A stretch of DNA of 55,642 bases from an uncultured Lentibacter sp. GTDB lineage: Bacteria; Pseudomonadota; Alphaproteobacteria; Rhodobacterales; Rhodobacteraceae. Within the stretch, counting starts at the first letter, position 1, and each line of letters starts with the position of its first letter. Below the pieces are notes generated by a model. It did no database searches. It saw nothing but the letters and a program-made list of their open reading frames with translations, and was not told the DNA's origin. Location of the stretch: positions 1 through 55,642 of the forward strand of contig NZ_CAKZKL010000016.1 in the NCBI RefSeq assembly GCF_937123735.1, in the 5' to 3' direction. A program made the position numbers and the translations under genes. Below, in pieces: positions 1 to 8,543 of this stretch.

Positions 1-1505
1 TAATCCAGCAAGCGCGCCACAACTTCCTCGTTCTTCGCCTCTTCACGCAGCCGCGGCTCCTCGGCCAAAGCCTTCTCGATGCTCACAGGCTTCACCCCTT
101 CCACGGGGATCATCTTGGAAAGGCGGTCCACCTGCCCGTAAGGCATCTGCAAAACCCGGCCAATGTCGCGCACAGCCGCCTTGCTCAACAGCGCTCCAAA
201 GGTGATGATCTGCCCCACCTTATCGCGCCCGTATTTCTCCTGCACATAGCGGATCACCTCTTCGCGCCGGTCCATGCAAAAGTCGATGTCAAAATCCGGC
301 ATGCTGACCCGCTCAGGGTTCAAAAAGCGCTCAAACAGCAAGGAGTAGCGCAAAGGGTCAAGGTCGGTCACCGTCAGCGCATAGGCCACAAGGCTGCCCG
401 CCCCCGAGCCACGTCCCGGGCCAACCGGAATCCCGTTGTCCTTGGCCCATTTGATAAAATCCGCAACGATCAGGAAGTAGCCGGGAAAGCCCATGCCCTC
501 GATAATATCAAGCTCAAACTCAAGCCGCTTCTGATAGTCCTCCACAGACACCGCATGGGGAATCACCGCCAAGCGCGCCTGCAAGCCTTCATTGGCCTGC
601 CGGCGCAGCTCCACCACCTCGTCATCGGCAAATTTCGGCAAAATCGGGTCGCGCTTATAGGCCTTGAAAGCACAGCGCTTGGCAATCTCGATGGTGTTCT
701 CCAGCGCCTCGGGCAGATCGGCAAAGAGCACCGCCATCTCCTGCGGCGATTTGAGATAATGCTGCGCCGTCAGGCGGCGGCGCGGCTCCTGCTGGTCCAC
801 ATAGGCCCCGTCTGCAATACAAATGAGCGCATCATGCGCCTCATACATGCTCGCCTTGGGAAAATAGACATCATTGGTCGCCACCAGCGGCAGGCCCATA
901 TCATAAGCCATTTCGACAAAGCCGCGCTCGCTCAGGCGCTCGGCTTCCGGCTGGCTGCCATCCTCGGAGGGGTGGCGCTGCAACTCCACATAAAGCCGGT
1001 CACCAAAAATATCCGCCAATGTCTCCATCAGTGCCCTGGCCGCTGGCCCCTGCCCCGCGCGCAACAGCCGCCCTACGGGTCCATCAGGCCCACCGGTGAG
1101 GCAGATCACATCGCCCGCATTTGCGCGCAACTCCTCAAGCGTCACCTGCGGCAGCTCCCCGCCCTTGTCGATATAAAGACAGGAGTTGAGCTTCATGAGA
1201 TGCTCATACCCGGCCTCGCTCTGCGCCAGCAGCACCAGAGGCGCCGGCGGGCGCGGCCGCTCGCCCGGCTCAAGCCTGTGGTAGCCCAGATCGACCTGAC
1301 AGCCGATGATCGGCTGTAGCCCCGCGCCCTTGGCGGCCTCGGAAAACTCCAGCGCACAGAACATATTGTTCGTATCTGTCACCGCCACGGCCGGCATAGC
1401 CATATCCGCACAAAGCCCCGGCAGCTTTTTCAGCCGCACGGCCCCCTCCAGAAGCGAGTATTCCGTATGCACCCGCAGGTGAATGAATCGTGGTGATGTG
1501 CTCAT
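1..1505 (-). CDS. dnaE: DNA polymerase III subunit alpha (5-prime part of gene)
   Basis: Catalytic subunit of the replicative DNA polymerase III. The gene runs off the left edge, so only the first 501 codons are here. Translation of the minus strand from ATG at 1505 begins MSTSPRFIHLRVHTEYSLLE, the PHP domain start typical of DnaE, and reaches the palm motif PDFDIDF (about residue 400, near position 280-300), which carries catalytic aspartates. The PGRGSGAGSLVAY stretch just before it is also characteristic. It differs from the second alpha-type polymerase in this window (15508-18729), which has PDIDVDF and the shorter error-prone architecture. It is divergent from the BMP-type ABC operon across a 508 bp gap. 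Family assignment is firm; the C-terminal part cannot be assessed. Confidence 0.96.
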   Translation of the reverse strand, partial: MSTSPRFIHLRVHTEYSLLEGAVRLKKLPGLCADMAMPAVAVTDTNNMFCALEFSEAAKGAGLQPIIGCQVDLGYHRLEPGERPRPPAPLVLLAQSEAGYEHLMKLNSCLYIDKGGELPQVTLEELRANAGDVICLTGGPDGPVGRLLRAGQGPAARALMETLADIFGDRLYVELQRHPSEDGSQPEAERLSERGFVEMAYDMGLPLVATNDVYFPKASMYEAHDALICIADGAYVDQQEPRRRLTAQHYLKSPQEMAVLFADLPEALENTIEIAKRCAFKAYKRDPILPKFADDEVVELRRQANEGLQARLAVIPHAVSVEDYQKRLEFELDIIEGMGFPGYFLIVADFIKWAKDNGIPVGPGRGSGAGSLVAYALTVTDLDPLRYSLLFERFLNPERVSMPDFDIDFCMDRREEVIRYVQEKYGRDKVGQIITFGALLSKAAVRDIGRVLQMPYGQVDRLSKMIPVEGVKPVSIEKALAEEPRLREEAKNEEVVARLLD

Positions 1506-1677
1506 GCGCGCGACCCTACAACCCCCACCCGAAACAGGAAAGCGCCAAGCGCGCGCTTTTTGCCCGCGCGCTCAAAACGCCCCGGCGTCGTCTCTTCAGA
1601 AAAATCCGGTGTCTGGGCTGGCCGCCAATTAGACCCTGCCTGCGCTGGCCCCCGGCACACCGCCCCTGCGGTCTTCT

Positions 1678-1746
1678 TCTGGTCCAAAATACCTCAGGGG
1701 GAGTCTGAAAAGCCGCAGGCTTTCAAGACGGGGGACAGCGTCCCCC
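1678..1746 (+). repeat. Modular intergenic repeat, copy 1
   Basis: A leader ending CCAAAATACCTCAGGGGG is followed by two stem-loops: an imperfect one at 1706-1725 (TGAAA-GCC paired with GGC-TTTCA, one bulged A) and a perfect 7 bp stem at 1730-1746 (GGGGGAC, loop AGC, GTCCCCC). The same leader plus two hairpins, with different stem sequences and the C-rich hairpin first, recurs at 8961-9036. The resemblance was found by eye. Confidence 0.65.
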
Positions 1747-1767
1747 ACCCCCCCCAGCGTGCGCCGC

Positions 1768-1796
1768 GTTAACGGTTTTTCGCCCAAAAAGTTAAC
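1768..1796. promoter_or_regulatory. Inverted repeat with GTTAAC ends
   Basis: GTTAAC at 1768-1773 and again at 1791-1796 flank a T5 run and an A5 run, so the arms GTTAAC(gg)TTTTT and AAAAAGTTAAC pair with a two-base interruption around a 5-nt centre. It lies in the divergent dnaE/ABC region and could be an operator, but no regulator is identified. Confidence 0.35.
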
Positions 1797-1804
1797 AAAC
1801 ACCC

Positions 1805-1837
1805 GGTGCACGCATGGTGCACGGGCTGTGCACGCAT
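1805..1837. repeat. Three GTGCAC palindromes at 11 bp period
   Basis: GTGCAC occurs at 1806-1811, 1817-1822 and 1828-1833 inside near-identical 11-mers (GGTGCACGCAT, GGTGCACGGGC, TGTGCACGCAT). The period equals one helical turn, placing every copy on the same face of the DNA. It is about 180 bp upstream of the ABC operon start and may be a multi-site operator. Confidence 0.5.
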
Positions 1838-2013
1838 GTCACCCCCCGGTTTTTGAGCCAAATTAACGAATTAACCTTTCGATTTTCGCCAAATCATAGA
1901 AAGTGTTTCCGCGGCGGTCTGTCATTCGAATCTTGCATGGCACAGGCTTTCCGCCTTTGATAACGGCAACAAATAAAGCGCATCCGATGGGGAAACCCGG
2001 AAAGGAACCTTGC

Positions 2014-3531
2014 GTGACAGGGACATTGTTAAAGATCGAAGGCTTGACCAAAGCCTACCCCGGCGTTGTGGCCAACGACCAAGTTTCCTTTGAGATCAAC
2101 GAGGGCGAAACCCATGCTTTGCTTGGAGAAAATGGCGCTGGCAAGTCCACTTTGGTGAAGATGATCTACGGCCTCGTGAAGCCCGACAGCGGCACCATGC
2201 AGATGCACGGCACGCCCTTCACCCCCGCCGAGCCGCGCGCCGCCCGCGCTGCGGGTGTGGCCATGGTGTTCCAGCATTTCTCGCTGTTTGACGCCCTAAA
2301 CGTGGCCGAAAACATCGCGCTGGGAATGGAAAATCCCCCCGCCATGCGCGATCTGGCCGAGAAAATTCGCACCGTTTCCGAGGCTTATGGCCTCCCCCTC
2401 GACCCTTTCCGCACCGTCGGAGACCTCTCCGCAGGTGAGCGTCAACGCGTTGAAATTATTCGCTGTTTGTTACAAGATCCCAAGCTTTTGATCATGGATG
2501 AGCCCACATCGGTCCTCACCCCTCAGGAGGTTGAAATCCTTTTTGAGACCCTGCGCAAACTCACCGCCGAGGGCGTGGCCATTCTCTACATTTCTCACAA
2601 GCTCGAAGAAATCCGCGCGCTTTGTGATGCCGCCACAATCCTGCGGCTGGGAAAAAATGTCGGAACCTGCGTCCCCGCCGAGACCAGCGCGCGCGACATG
2701 GCCGAGTTGATGGTTGGCTCAGAGCTGCAAACCCCCAAGAGCGCAGGTGCGGCGCTGGGCGAGGTGGTTCTTGATATTGCGGGGCTTTCCATGCCCTCGC
2801 CCAGTGCCTTCGGCACAGCTCTGCGCAACATTCACCTGCGCTTGCGCGCTGGCGAGGTTCTTGGAATCGGCGGTGTTGCGGGCAACGGACAGGACGAGCT
2901 TTTGCTCGCGCTCTCCGGCGAGCAGCGCTGCGCCGCCAGCGCCATAAAGTTCAAAGGCGCCCCGATCGGGCAGCTTTCTCCAAATGCCCGCCGCGCCCTC
3001 GGTCTGCTCACAGCCCCCGAAGAACGCCTCGGCCACGCCGCCGCGCCCAACATGAGCCTGACAGAAAACGCCCTTCTGACAGGCAATCTGCGCAAAAAAC
3101 TGTCGCAGAACGGCTTCTTAAACTGGTCCAAAGCACGCAACTTTGCCTCTGAAATTATTGAAAAATTTGATGTCCGCACCCCCGGCCCCGACAATGCCGC
3201 CCGCTCCCTCTCGGGCGGCAATCTGCAAAAGTTCGTGATTGGCCGCGAGGTCCTGCAAGAGCCCGAGGTGCTCGTGGTAAACCAGCCCACATGGGGCGTT
3301 GATGCCTCTGCCGCCGCCGCGATCCGACAGGCCATTCTTGATCTGGCCGCCGGCGGCACAGCCGTCATCGTGATCAGCCAGGACCTTGATGAGCTCATGG
3401 AAGTCGCTGACAATTTCGCCGCCCTCAACGAGGGCCGCCTCACCGAGGTCCGCCCCACGCAGGGTCTGACCATTGAAGAGATCGGTCTCATGATGGGCGG
3501 CGCACATGGCATGGAGGTGGCCCATGTTTAA
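2014..3531 (+). CDS. BMP-type ABC transporter, duplicated ATP-binding protein
   Basis: Energises import with the two permeases and binding protein that follow; family members of this type move nucleosides, purines or related solutes. Two ABC domains lie in tandem in 505 aa. Domain 1 has Walker A GENGAGKST (residues 38-46), signature LSAGERQ and Walker B LLIMDEPTSVL. Domain 2 has a degenerate Walker A (GVAGNGQDE), signature LSGGNLQK and an altered Walker B (VLVVNQPTWGVDA) in which the usual DE is NQ, so only domain 1 probably hydrolyses ATP fully. I chose GTG at 2014 because AAGGAA lies 6-12 nt upstream and translation from there starts directly at the ABC fold; an in-frame ATG at 1987 is the alternative. 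Its stop overlaps the next gene's start. Confidence 0.92.
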   Translation: MTGTLLKIEGLTKAYPGVVANDQVSFEINEGETHALLGENGAGKSTLVKMIYGLVKPDSGTMQMHGTPFTPAEPRAARAAGVAMVFQHFSLFDALNVAENIALGMENPPAMRDLAEKIRTVSEAYGLPLDPFRTVGDLSAGERQRVEIIRCLLQDPKLLIMDEPTSVLTPQEVEILFETLRKLTAEGVAILYISHKLEEIRALCDAATILRLGKNVGTCVPAETSARDMAELMVGSELQTPKSAGAALGEVVLDIAGLSMPSPSAFGTALRNIHLRLRAGEVLGIGGVAGNGQDELLLALSGEQRCAASAIKFKGAPIGQLSPNARRALGLLTAPEERLGHAAAPNMSLTENALLTGNLRKKLSQNGFLNWSKARNFASEIIEKFDVRTPGPDNAARSLSGGNLQKFVIGREVLQEPEVLVVNQPTWGVDASAAAAIRQAILDLAAGGTAVIVISQDLDELMEVADNFAALNEGRLTEVRPTQGLTIEEIGLMMGGAHGMEVAHV

Positions 3532-4606
3532 GCTTGAAAAACGTCCCCAACCGTCTCAGGCCTTCGCCTATCTCACCCCGATCCTTGCCATCGTCGCAAC
3601 CATGATCGCCGGTGGCCTGCTCTTCATGATGTTGGGTAAAAATCCTTTTGAATCAATTCGCACCATCTTCTGGGATCCGCTCTTTGGTGAATTTGCATTC
3701 TATTACCGCCCCCAGCTTCTGGTCAAAGGCGGCCCGCTGATCCTCATCGCCATTGGCCTCAGCCTCGGCTTTCGCGCCGGAATCTGGAACATCGGCGCAG
3801 AGGGGCAGTATATCGTGGGTGCAATCTGCGGGGCCGGTGTGGGACTCGCCTTTTACCCCCTTGAGGCGTGGTTTATCTTCCCTCTCATGATCATCGCTGG
3901 CGCCTTTGGCGGCTGGGTCTGGGCCATGATACCGGCCTTGCTCAAGGTCAGGTTTCAGACCAACGAGATTCTCGTATCGCTCATGCTGGTCTATGTGGCC
4001 GAGCAGCTCCTCGCGTCCATGTCGCTGGGATTGTTGAAAAATCCTGATGGTCATGGCTTCCCCGGATCGCGCAATCTGAAAGACTACCCCAGCGCCTTCA
4101 ACGACGAGGTGATCACAGGGTCGGGAATGCATTGGGGCGTTGTCGCCGCCTTTATCGCTGTGATCTTCGCCTACATCCTGCTCAACCGTCATATGCTCGG
4201 CTTCTCCATCCGCCTGACCGGAGAAGCCCCCCGCGCGGCAAGGTTTGCCTCCGTAAACCCGACACGGCTGATCCTGTTTTGTCTAGGTATGTCCGGCGCA
4301 CTGGCTGGTCTTGCCGGGTTGTTTGAGGTGGCCGGCCCGGCGGGGCAAATCAGCATTGATTTCAACACAGGATATGGCTTCACCGCGATTATTGTCGCGT
4401 TTTTGGGGCGGTTGCACCCTGTGGGCATTCTCTTTGCGGGCTTGCTCATGGCGCTGACCTATATCGGAGGTGAAATTGCGCAGGCCAATCTTGGTCTCCC
4501 TGCCGCCGCAATTCAGTTGTTTCAGGGAATGCTTCTGTTCTTCCTGCTCGCGGTGGACCTGCTGACAAACTATCGTATCAAGCGTATCTCCAAGGAGGCC
4601 GTGTAA
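3524..4606 (+). CDS. BMP-type ABC transporter permease 1
   Basis: Integral inner-membrane subunit of the importer, 360 aa, with about nine hydrophobic segments. The GIWNIGAEGQYIVGAICGAG motif near residue 85 and the FASVNPTRLILFCLGMSGALAGLAG stretch are typical of the branched-chain/BMP permease family (the YufP/NupB type). ATG at 3524 overlaps the ATPase stop by 8 nt and has GGAGGTGG just upstream. The downstream permease starts within this gene's stop codon (TAATG), so the pair is translationally coupled. Substrate cannot be read from the sequence; nucleosides are the best guess from the family. Confidence 0.9.
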   Translation: MFKLEKRPQPSQAFAYLTPILAIVATMIAGGLLFMMLGKNPFESIRTIFWDPLFGEFAFYYRPQLLVKGGPLILIAIGLSLGFRAGIWNIGAEGQYIVGAICGAGVGLAFYPLEAWFIFPLMIIAGAFGGWVWAMIPALLKVRFQTNEILVSLMLVYVAEQLLASMSLGLLKNPDGHGFPGSRNLKDYPSAFNDEVITGSGMHWGVVAAFIAVIFAYILLNRHMLGFSIRLTGEAPRAARFASVNPTRLILFCLGMSGALAGLAGLFEVAGPAGQISIDFNTGYGFTAIIVAFLGRLHPVGILFAGLLMALTYIGGEIAQANLGLPAAAIQLFQGMLLFFLLAVDLLTNYRIKRISKEAV

Positions 4607-5526
4607 TGGACCTTTCCGCCATTAACCCTGCGCTGTTGCTCGCCTCTCTCTTGGTGGCTGCAACCCCGATTTTGCTGGCCGGTATCGGCGAGCTGGTCGT
4701 CGAGCGCGCGGGCGTGCTCAACCTTGGCGTGGAGGGGATGATGATCACCGGTGCCATTTGCGGCTTCATGGCAACCATCGTCACAGGCACACCCTTGCTG
4801 GGCTTTATCTTTGCAGCCCTCGGCGGGGCTGGGCTGGCCTTTCTTTTTGCGCTGCTTACCCAATATACGCTGGCCAATCAGGTTGCCTCAGGGCTCGCCT
4901 TAACTCTTTTTGGGCTCGGGCTATCCTCGCTGCTGGGGCAAGACTATGTGGGCCTCAAGCCACCGTCCACGCCCCAACTCGACATCCCGGTGCTGTCCGA
5001 TCTCCCTTTCCTGGGAACAGTGCTGTTTAGCCATGATTTGATGGTGTATTTCGGAATTGGCCTTGTTGCGGCCGTCTGGGCCGTGCTGAAATATACCCGT
5101 GCAGGCCTTGTCTTGCGGGCGGTGGGAGAGAACCATGAGGCCGCCCATGCGCTTGGCTACAAAGTGGTGCGCATCCGTGTTTTGGCCATTCTTTTTGGCG
5201 GTGCCTGTGCAGGGCTGGGTGGTGCCTACATCAGCCTTGTGCGCGTGCCTCAATGGACCGAGGGCATGACCGCTGGTGCCGGCTGGATCGCTCTTGCGCT
5301 TGTCGTTTTTGCCAGCTGGAAGCCCTGGCGGGTTTTGCTGGGTGCCTGGCTTTTTGGCGGAGTCACGGTTTTGCAGCTTAATTTTCAGGCAGCTGGCGTG
5401 GCCATCCCCGTCGAATATTTGTCTATGTCACCATATATCATAACAATTGTTGTGCTGGTCATCATGTCAGCCGACAAGTCGCGCGCACCCGCTTCTTTGG
5501 GTCGCATCTTCCACGCCTCAAGTTAA
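4606..5526 (+). CDS. BMP-type ABC transporter permease 2
   Basis: Second membrane subunit, 306 aa, of the YufQ/NupC type. It carries the family hallmark GELVVERAGVLNLGVEGMM (residues about 27-45) and the RAVGENHEAAHALGYKV cytoplasmic loop that contacts the ATPase. The start ATG at 4606 shares one base with the TAA stop of permease 1 and follows a strong AAGGAGG at 4592-4598. A 45 bp gap containing CAGGGAGA leads to the binding-protein gene. The two permeases are probable heterodimer partners. Confidence 0.9.
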   Translation: MDLSAINPALLLASLLVAATPILLAGIGELVVERAGVLNLGVEGMMITGAICGFMATIVTGTPLLGFIFAALGGAGLAFLFALLTQYTLANQVASGLALTLFGLGLSSLLGQDYVGLKPPSTPQLDIPVLSDLPFLGTVLFSHDLMVYFGIGLVAAVWAVLKYTRAGLVLRAVGENHEAAHALGYKVVRIRVLAILFGGACAGLGGAYISLVRVPQWTEGMTAGAGWIALALVVFASWKPWRVLLGAWLFGGVTVLQLNFQAAGVAIPVEYLSMSPYIITIVVLVIMSADKSRAPASLGRIFHASS

Positions 5527-5571
5527 TACAGTAAGTTACGCACAGAATCTGCATCAGGGAGACTTCAGATC

Positions 5572-6645
5572 ATGAAATTCACCAAACTACTCGCCACAGC
5601 TGCCGTGGCGCTCGGGGTGGCAACTTCAGCTTTCGCTGACGACAAAACCAAAGTCGGCTTTGTTTATGTTGGCCCCGTCGGTGATGGCGGCTGGACATAT
5701 GAGCACAACAAAGGCCGCCTCGCTGTTGAGGCAGAGTTCGGCGATAAGGTCGAAACCGTCTATGTTGAAAATGTGCCTGAAGGCGCCGACGCAGAGCGCG
5801 TGATGACACAGATGGCGCTGCAAGGGGCCGATCTTATTTTCACAACCTCTTTTGGCTACATGGATCCCACGATCAATGTCGCAAAGAAATTTCCGAATGT
5901 GAAATTTGAGCACGCCACTGGCTATAAAACAGCCGAGAACGTCTCGGTTTATTCGGCCCGTTTCTATGAAGGTCGCGCCATTCAAGGCCACATCGCCGGC
6001 AATATGACCGAAAGCAATATCATCGGTTACATCGGCTCCTTCCCCATCCCCGAAGTGATCCGCGGCATCAACTCGGCATTTATCCACGCCCGTAAGGTGA
6101 ACCCTGACGTGCAGTTCAAGATCGTCTGGGCCTACACCTGGTTTGATCCTGCCAAAGAGGCCGACGCCGCCAAGGTTCTCATCGAGCAAGGCGCGGACGT
6201 TATCCTGCAACACACCGACTCGACCGCCCCACTTGCTGCTGCGGCTGCCGCAGGCAATGTAATCGGTTTTGGTCAGGCTTCTGACATGGCCGAATTCAAA
6301 GACGGTCCCCGCGTATCTTCTATCATTGATGACTGGGCCCCTTACTACATCGCGCGCACCAAAGCGGTGATGGATGGCACATGGGCCACCAAAAGCACAT
6401 GGGACGGCATCGGCGCAGGCATGGTCGGCATTGGTGACATCACAGACAAAGTGCCCGCAAGTGTCAAAGCCGAAGCTCTGGCCCTGAAAGACGCGCTGGC
6501 GTCAGGTGAATACCACGCCTTCACTGGCCCGATCAACAAGCAGGACGGTTCACCCTGGCTCGCCGAAGGCGAAACTGCCGATGATGGCACACTGGCTGGC
6601 ATGAACTTCTATGTGGAAGGCCTTGAAGGCGACATTCCACAATAA
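5572..6645 (+). CDS. BMP family periplasmic substrate-binding protein
   Basis: Solute receptor of the upstream ABC importer, 357 aa. A Sec signal peptide spans residues 1-22 (ends TSAFA, then DDKTK). There is no lipobox cysteine, so it should be a soluble periplasmic protein rather than the lipoprotein found in many relatives. The core (KVGFVYVGPVGDGGWTYEHN, then TTSFGYMDPTINVAKKFPNVKFEHATGY) matches the BMP/Med family of nucleoside- and purine-binding proteins. It is the last gene of the operon, whereas in many genomes the binding-protein gene is first. A terminator lies 22 bp downstream. Confidence 0.92.
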   Translation: MKFTKLLATAAVALGVATSAFADDKTKVGFVYVGPVGDGGWTYEHNKGRLAVEAEFGDKVETVYVENVPEGADAERVMTQMALQGADLIFTTSFGYMDPTINVAKKFPNVKFEHATGYKTAENVSVYSARFYEGRAIQGHIAGNMTESNIIGYIGSFPIPEVIRGINSAFIHARKVNPDVQFKIVWAYTWFDPAKEADAAKVLIEQGADVILQHTDSTAPLAAAAAAGNVIGFGQASDMAEFKDGPRVSSIIDDWAPYYIARTKAVMDGTWATKSTWDGIGAGMVGIGDITDKVPASVKAEALALKDALASGEYHAFTGPINKQDGSPWLAEGETADDGTLAGMNFYVEGLEGDIPQ

Positions 6646-6666
6646 GCCTGACTGTTCAACAGTCCG

Positions 6667-6695
6667 AAAGCCCCGCCGAAAGCGGGGCTTTTTTT
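6667..6695 (+). terminator. Rho-independent terminator of the BMP ABC operon
   Basis: The stem AAAGCCCCGC / GCGGGGCTTT closes on a short CGAA loop and runs into T7 on the plus strand. It sits 22 bp after the binding-protein stop and ahead of the next gene's ribosome-binding site, so it separates the two units. Confidence 0.9.
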
Positions 6696-6741
6696 GTGTC
6701 CGAAGCTGTGCCAGACATGGGAGGACATCAAAGGAAAACCC

Positions 6742-7821
6742 ATGCACGACATCATCGTGATCGGAGGCGGTATTGCGGGCATATCTGTTGCCGCACGGCT
6801 CGCCCCGCAAGCCAAAGTGCTGCTCTTAGAGGCCGAAGAGAGCCTCGCCTACCATGCCTCGGGCCGTTCGGCTGCGCTCTATGAGTCAAATTACGGGCTG
6901 GCCTCGACCGTGGCGCTCAGCAAGGCCAGCGCCAACTACTTTCACAAGGCAAACGGAGGCTATCTCACGCCACGCGGCCTGATGGTATTGGGCCAACCAG
7001 ATGAATATCAGGCGTTTTTATCCGATACCAAAACCCTCGGGTTGGAACAGATCAGCATCACAGAGGCGCAGGCGTTAGTTCCCATTCTCAATCCGGACAC
7101 CGTTTCTCATGCCTCCTATCACACGTCGGCTTGGGATATTGATACGGATCGAATGGTGCAGGATTTTGCCCGCAATATACGCGCCGAAGGGGGCCGTATT
7201 GTGCTCAGATCTCCGGTTATCGCGCTGGAACGCAGCTCGAAAGGCTGGATTGTGAGCACCCCAAATGCCCACTTTGAAGCCGCACTGGTGGTAAATGCCG
7301 CCGGAGCCTGGGTTGATAACTTGGCCAAGCTGGCAGGCCTCAGCCCGCTTGGCTTCACACCCTTGCGCCGCTCCATGGCACGCATTCCCGCGCCGGGCGG
7401 TCATGATGTGGCCACTTGGCCAATGTTTTTTGGGGTGGGAGAGCAGTGGTATGCCAAGCCGGATGCTGGCGCGCTCATTGTCTCCCCTGCCGAAGAAGAC
7501 GCGATGCCCCCCATGGATGCCTGGGCCGATGACATGGTGCTCGCAGAAGGCCTTGCCCGATATGAAGCCATGGTAACGGAACCCGTTTCACGCCTTGAGG
7601 CCAATTGGGCGGGGCTTCGCACCTTCTCACCAGACCGACATCTGACAATCGGATTTCACGGTGAAGATCCAAGCTTCTTTTGGTTTGCAGGCCAAGGTGG
7701 CTACGGCTTTCAGACAGCTCCAGCCGCCAGTCAACTGGCGGCAGACTTGATATTGGGTCGCGCCAGCGACATTGACGCCGCCACCCGCGCGGCCCTCAAC
7801 CCAAGGAGGTTTCTCCCATGA
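6742..7821 (+). CDS. FAD-dependent D-amino acid dehydrogenase-like (DauA-like)
   Basis: Flavoprotein of the DAO family, 359 aa, expected to oxidise an amino acid or other amine to the imine and pass electrons to the respiratory chain. The N-terminal dinucleotide motif is IVIGGGIAGISVAARL (residues about 5-20), followed by YHASGRSAALY and, near the C-terminus, FAGQGGYGFQTAPAASQLAA. These three motifs are the arrangement seen in D-arginine dehydrogenase DauA, so I favour that subgroup; glycerol-3-phosphate dehydrogenase-like annotation would be less specific. ATG at 6742 follows AAAGGAAAA. The stop overlaps the start of the methyltransferase gene (ATGA). Substrate unproven. Confidence 0.8.
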   Translation: MHDIIVIGGGIAGISVAARLAPQAKVLLLEAEESLAYHASGRSAALYESNYGLASTVALSKASANYFHKANGGYLTPRGLMVLGQPDEYQAFLSDTKTLGLEQISITEAQALVPILNPDTVSHASYHTSAWDIDTDRMVQDFARNIRAEGGRIVLRSPVIALERSSKGWIVSTPNAHFEAALVVNAAGAWVDNLAKLAGLSPLGFTPLRRSMARIPAPGGHDVATWPMFFGVGEQWYAKPDAGALIVSPAEEDAMPPMDAWADDMVLAEGLARYEAMVTEPVSRLEANWAGLRTFSPDRHLTIGFHGEDPSFFWFAGQGGYGFQTAPAASQLAADLILGRASDIDAATRAALNPRRFLP

Positions 7822-8477
7822 GCGCCCCCCGCGATCTTTCTGCAATTTCAGGCTTCGCCGAAGACGATGGCCAAGGCCGCTTGTTTGCCCCCTCCGCAGC
7901 ACGCAATATAGAACCGATTGCCGATCTTTTGGAATATCATGCTCCCGCTCAAGGCCGCGCCCTTGAAATTGCAAGTGGCACGGGCCAACACATCGCCGTG
8001 CTCGCGGGGCGCTTGCCCCAGCTGGTCTGGCAACCCACGGAAATAAGCGCAGCCCGCATGGCCAGCGTTGATGCTTGGGCAAAGCAGTCTGGAGAGTTGA
8101 ACATTCTCCCTGCAATCGCATTGAACGCCACAAAAGCGGGCTGGGGCCGCAGCCATCAAGGACAGAACCTGATCACACTGTCCAACCTCTTGCACCTGAT
8201 CAGCGAAACCGAAGCGCGCACAGTGATCCGCGAAGCCGGGCAAGCCCTCGCTCCGGAGGGAATCTTTCATATATATGGCCCCTTCCTGCGTGACGGCCAC
8301 GCAACCTCGGAAGGGGACGCCGACTTTGACGCAACCCTGCGCGCCGAAGACCCCGAGGTTGGCTATAAAGACGACTGGGACGTGATAGATTGGATCCACA
8401 CCTCGGGCATGGACTTGGTCCAAGTCATCGAAATGCCTGCAAACAATATTTCCTTCGTCGCAACGCGCCCTTTCTGA
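7818..8477 (+). CDS. DUF938 SAM-dependent methyltransferase-like protein
   Basis: 219 aa, class I methyltransferase fold of the DUF938 family. ALEIASGTGQHIAVLAGRLP (residues about 49-68) is the SAM-binding motif I, and the DAWAKQSG and NLLHLISETEARTVIREAG stretches follow the order expected of the family. The N-terminal FAPSAARNIEPI is also a family signature. No substrate is known for these proteins. The start overlaps the flavoprotein stop and has a strong AAGGAGG about 10 nt upstream, inside that gene, so the two are coupled. Confidence 0.82.
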   Translation: MSAPRDLSAISGFAEDDGQGRLFAPSAARNIEPIADLLEYHAPAQGRALEIASGTGQHIAVLAGRLPQLVWQPTEISAARMASVDAWAKQSGELNILPAIALNATKAGWGRSHQGQNLITLSNLLHLISETEARTVIREAGQALAPEGIFHIYGPFLRDGHATSEGDADFDATLRAEDPEVGYKDDWDVIDWIHTSGMDLVQVIEMPANNISFVATRPF

Positions 8478-8543
8478 TCTAGGTCAAGGCTGGCCTCCTC
8501 GGTCCATGGTTTGCCTCGCAAAACGGCAACAAAGGACAGCTCA

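Larger units (their letters stand above)
1506..2013. other. Divergent intergenic region between dnaE and the ABC operon
   Basis: This 508 bp stretch separates two divergent genes and I find no supportable gene in it; small reading frames on both strands lack family resemblance. It holds, from left to right, a modular hairpin repeat (1678-1746), an inverted repeat with GTTAAC ends (1768-1796), three GTGCAC palindromes at an exact 11 bp period (1805-1837), and an AT-richer stretch at about 1855-1985 that probably contains the promoter of the ABC operon. No -35/-10 pair is convincing enough to list. Confidence 0.6.

Noticed and set aside
1863..1882. TTAACGAATTAACC considered as a CtrA-binding site
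   Set aside because: The spacing between TTAA motifs is 4 bp, not the 7 bp of the CtrA consensus.
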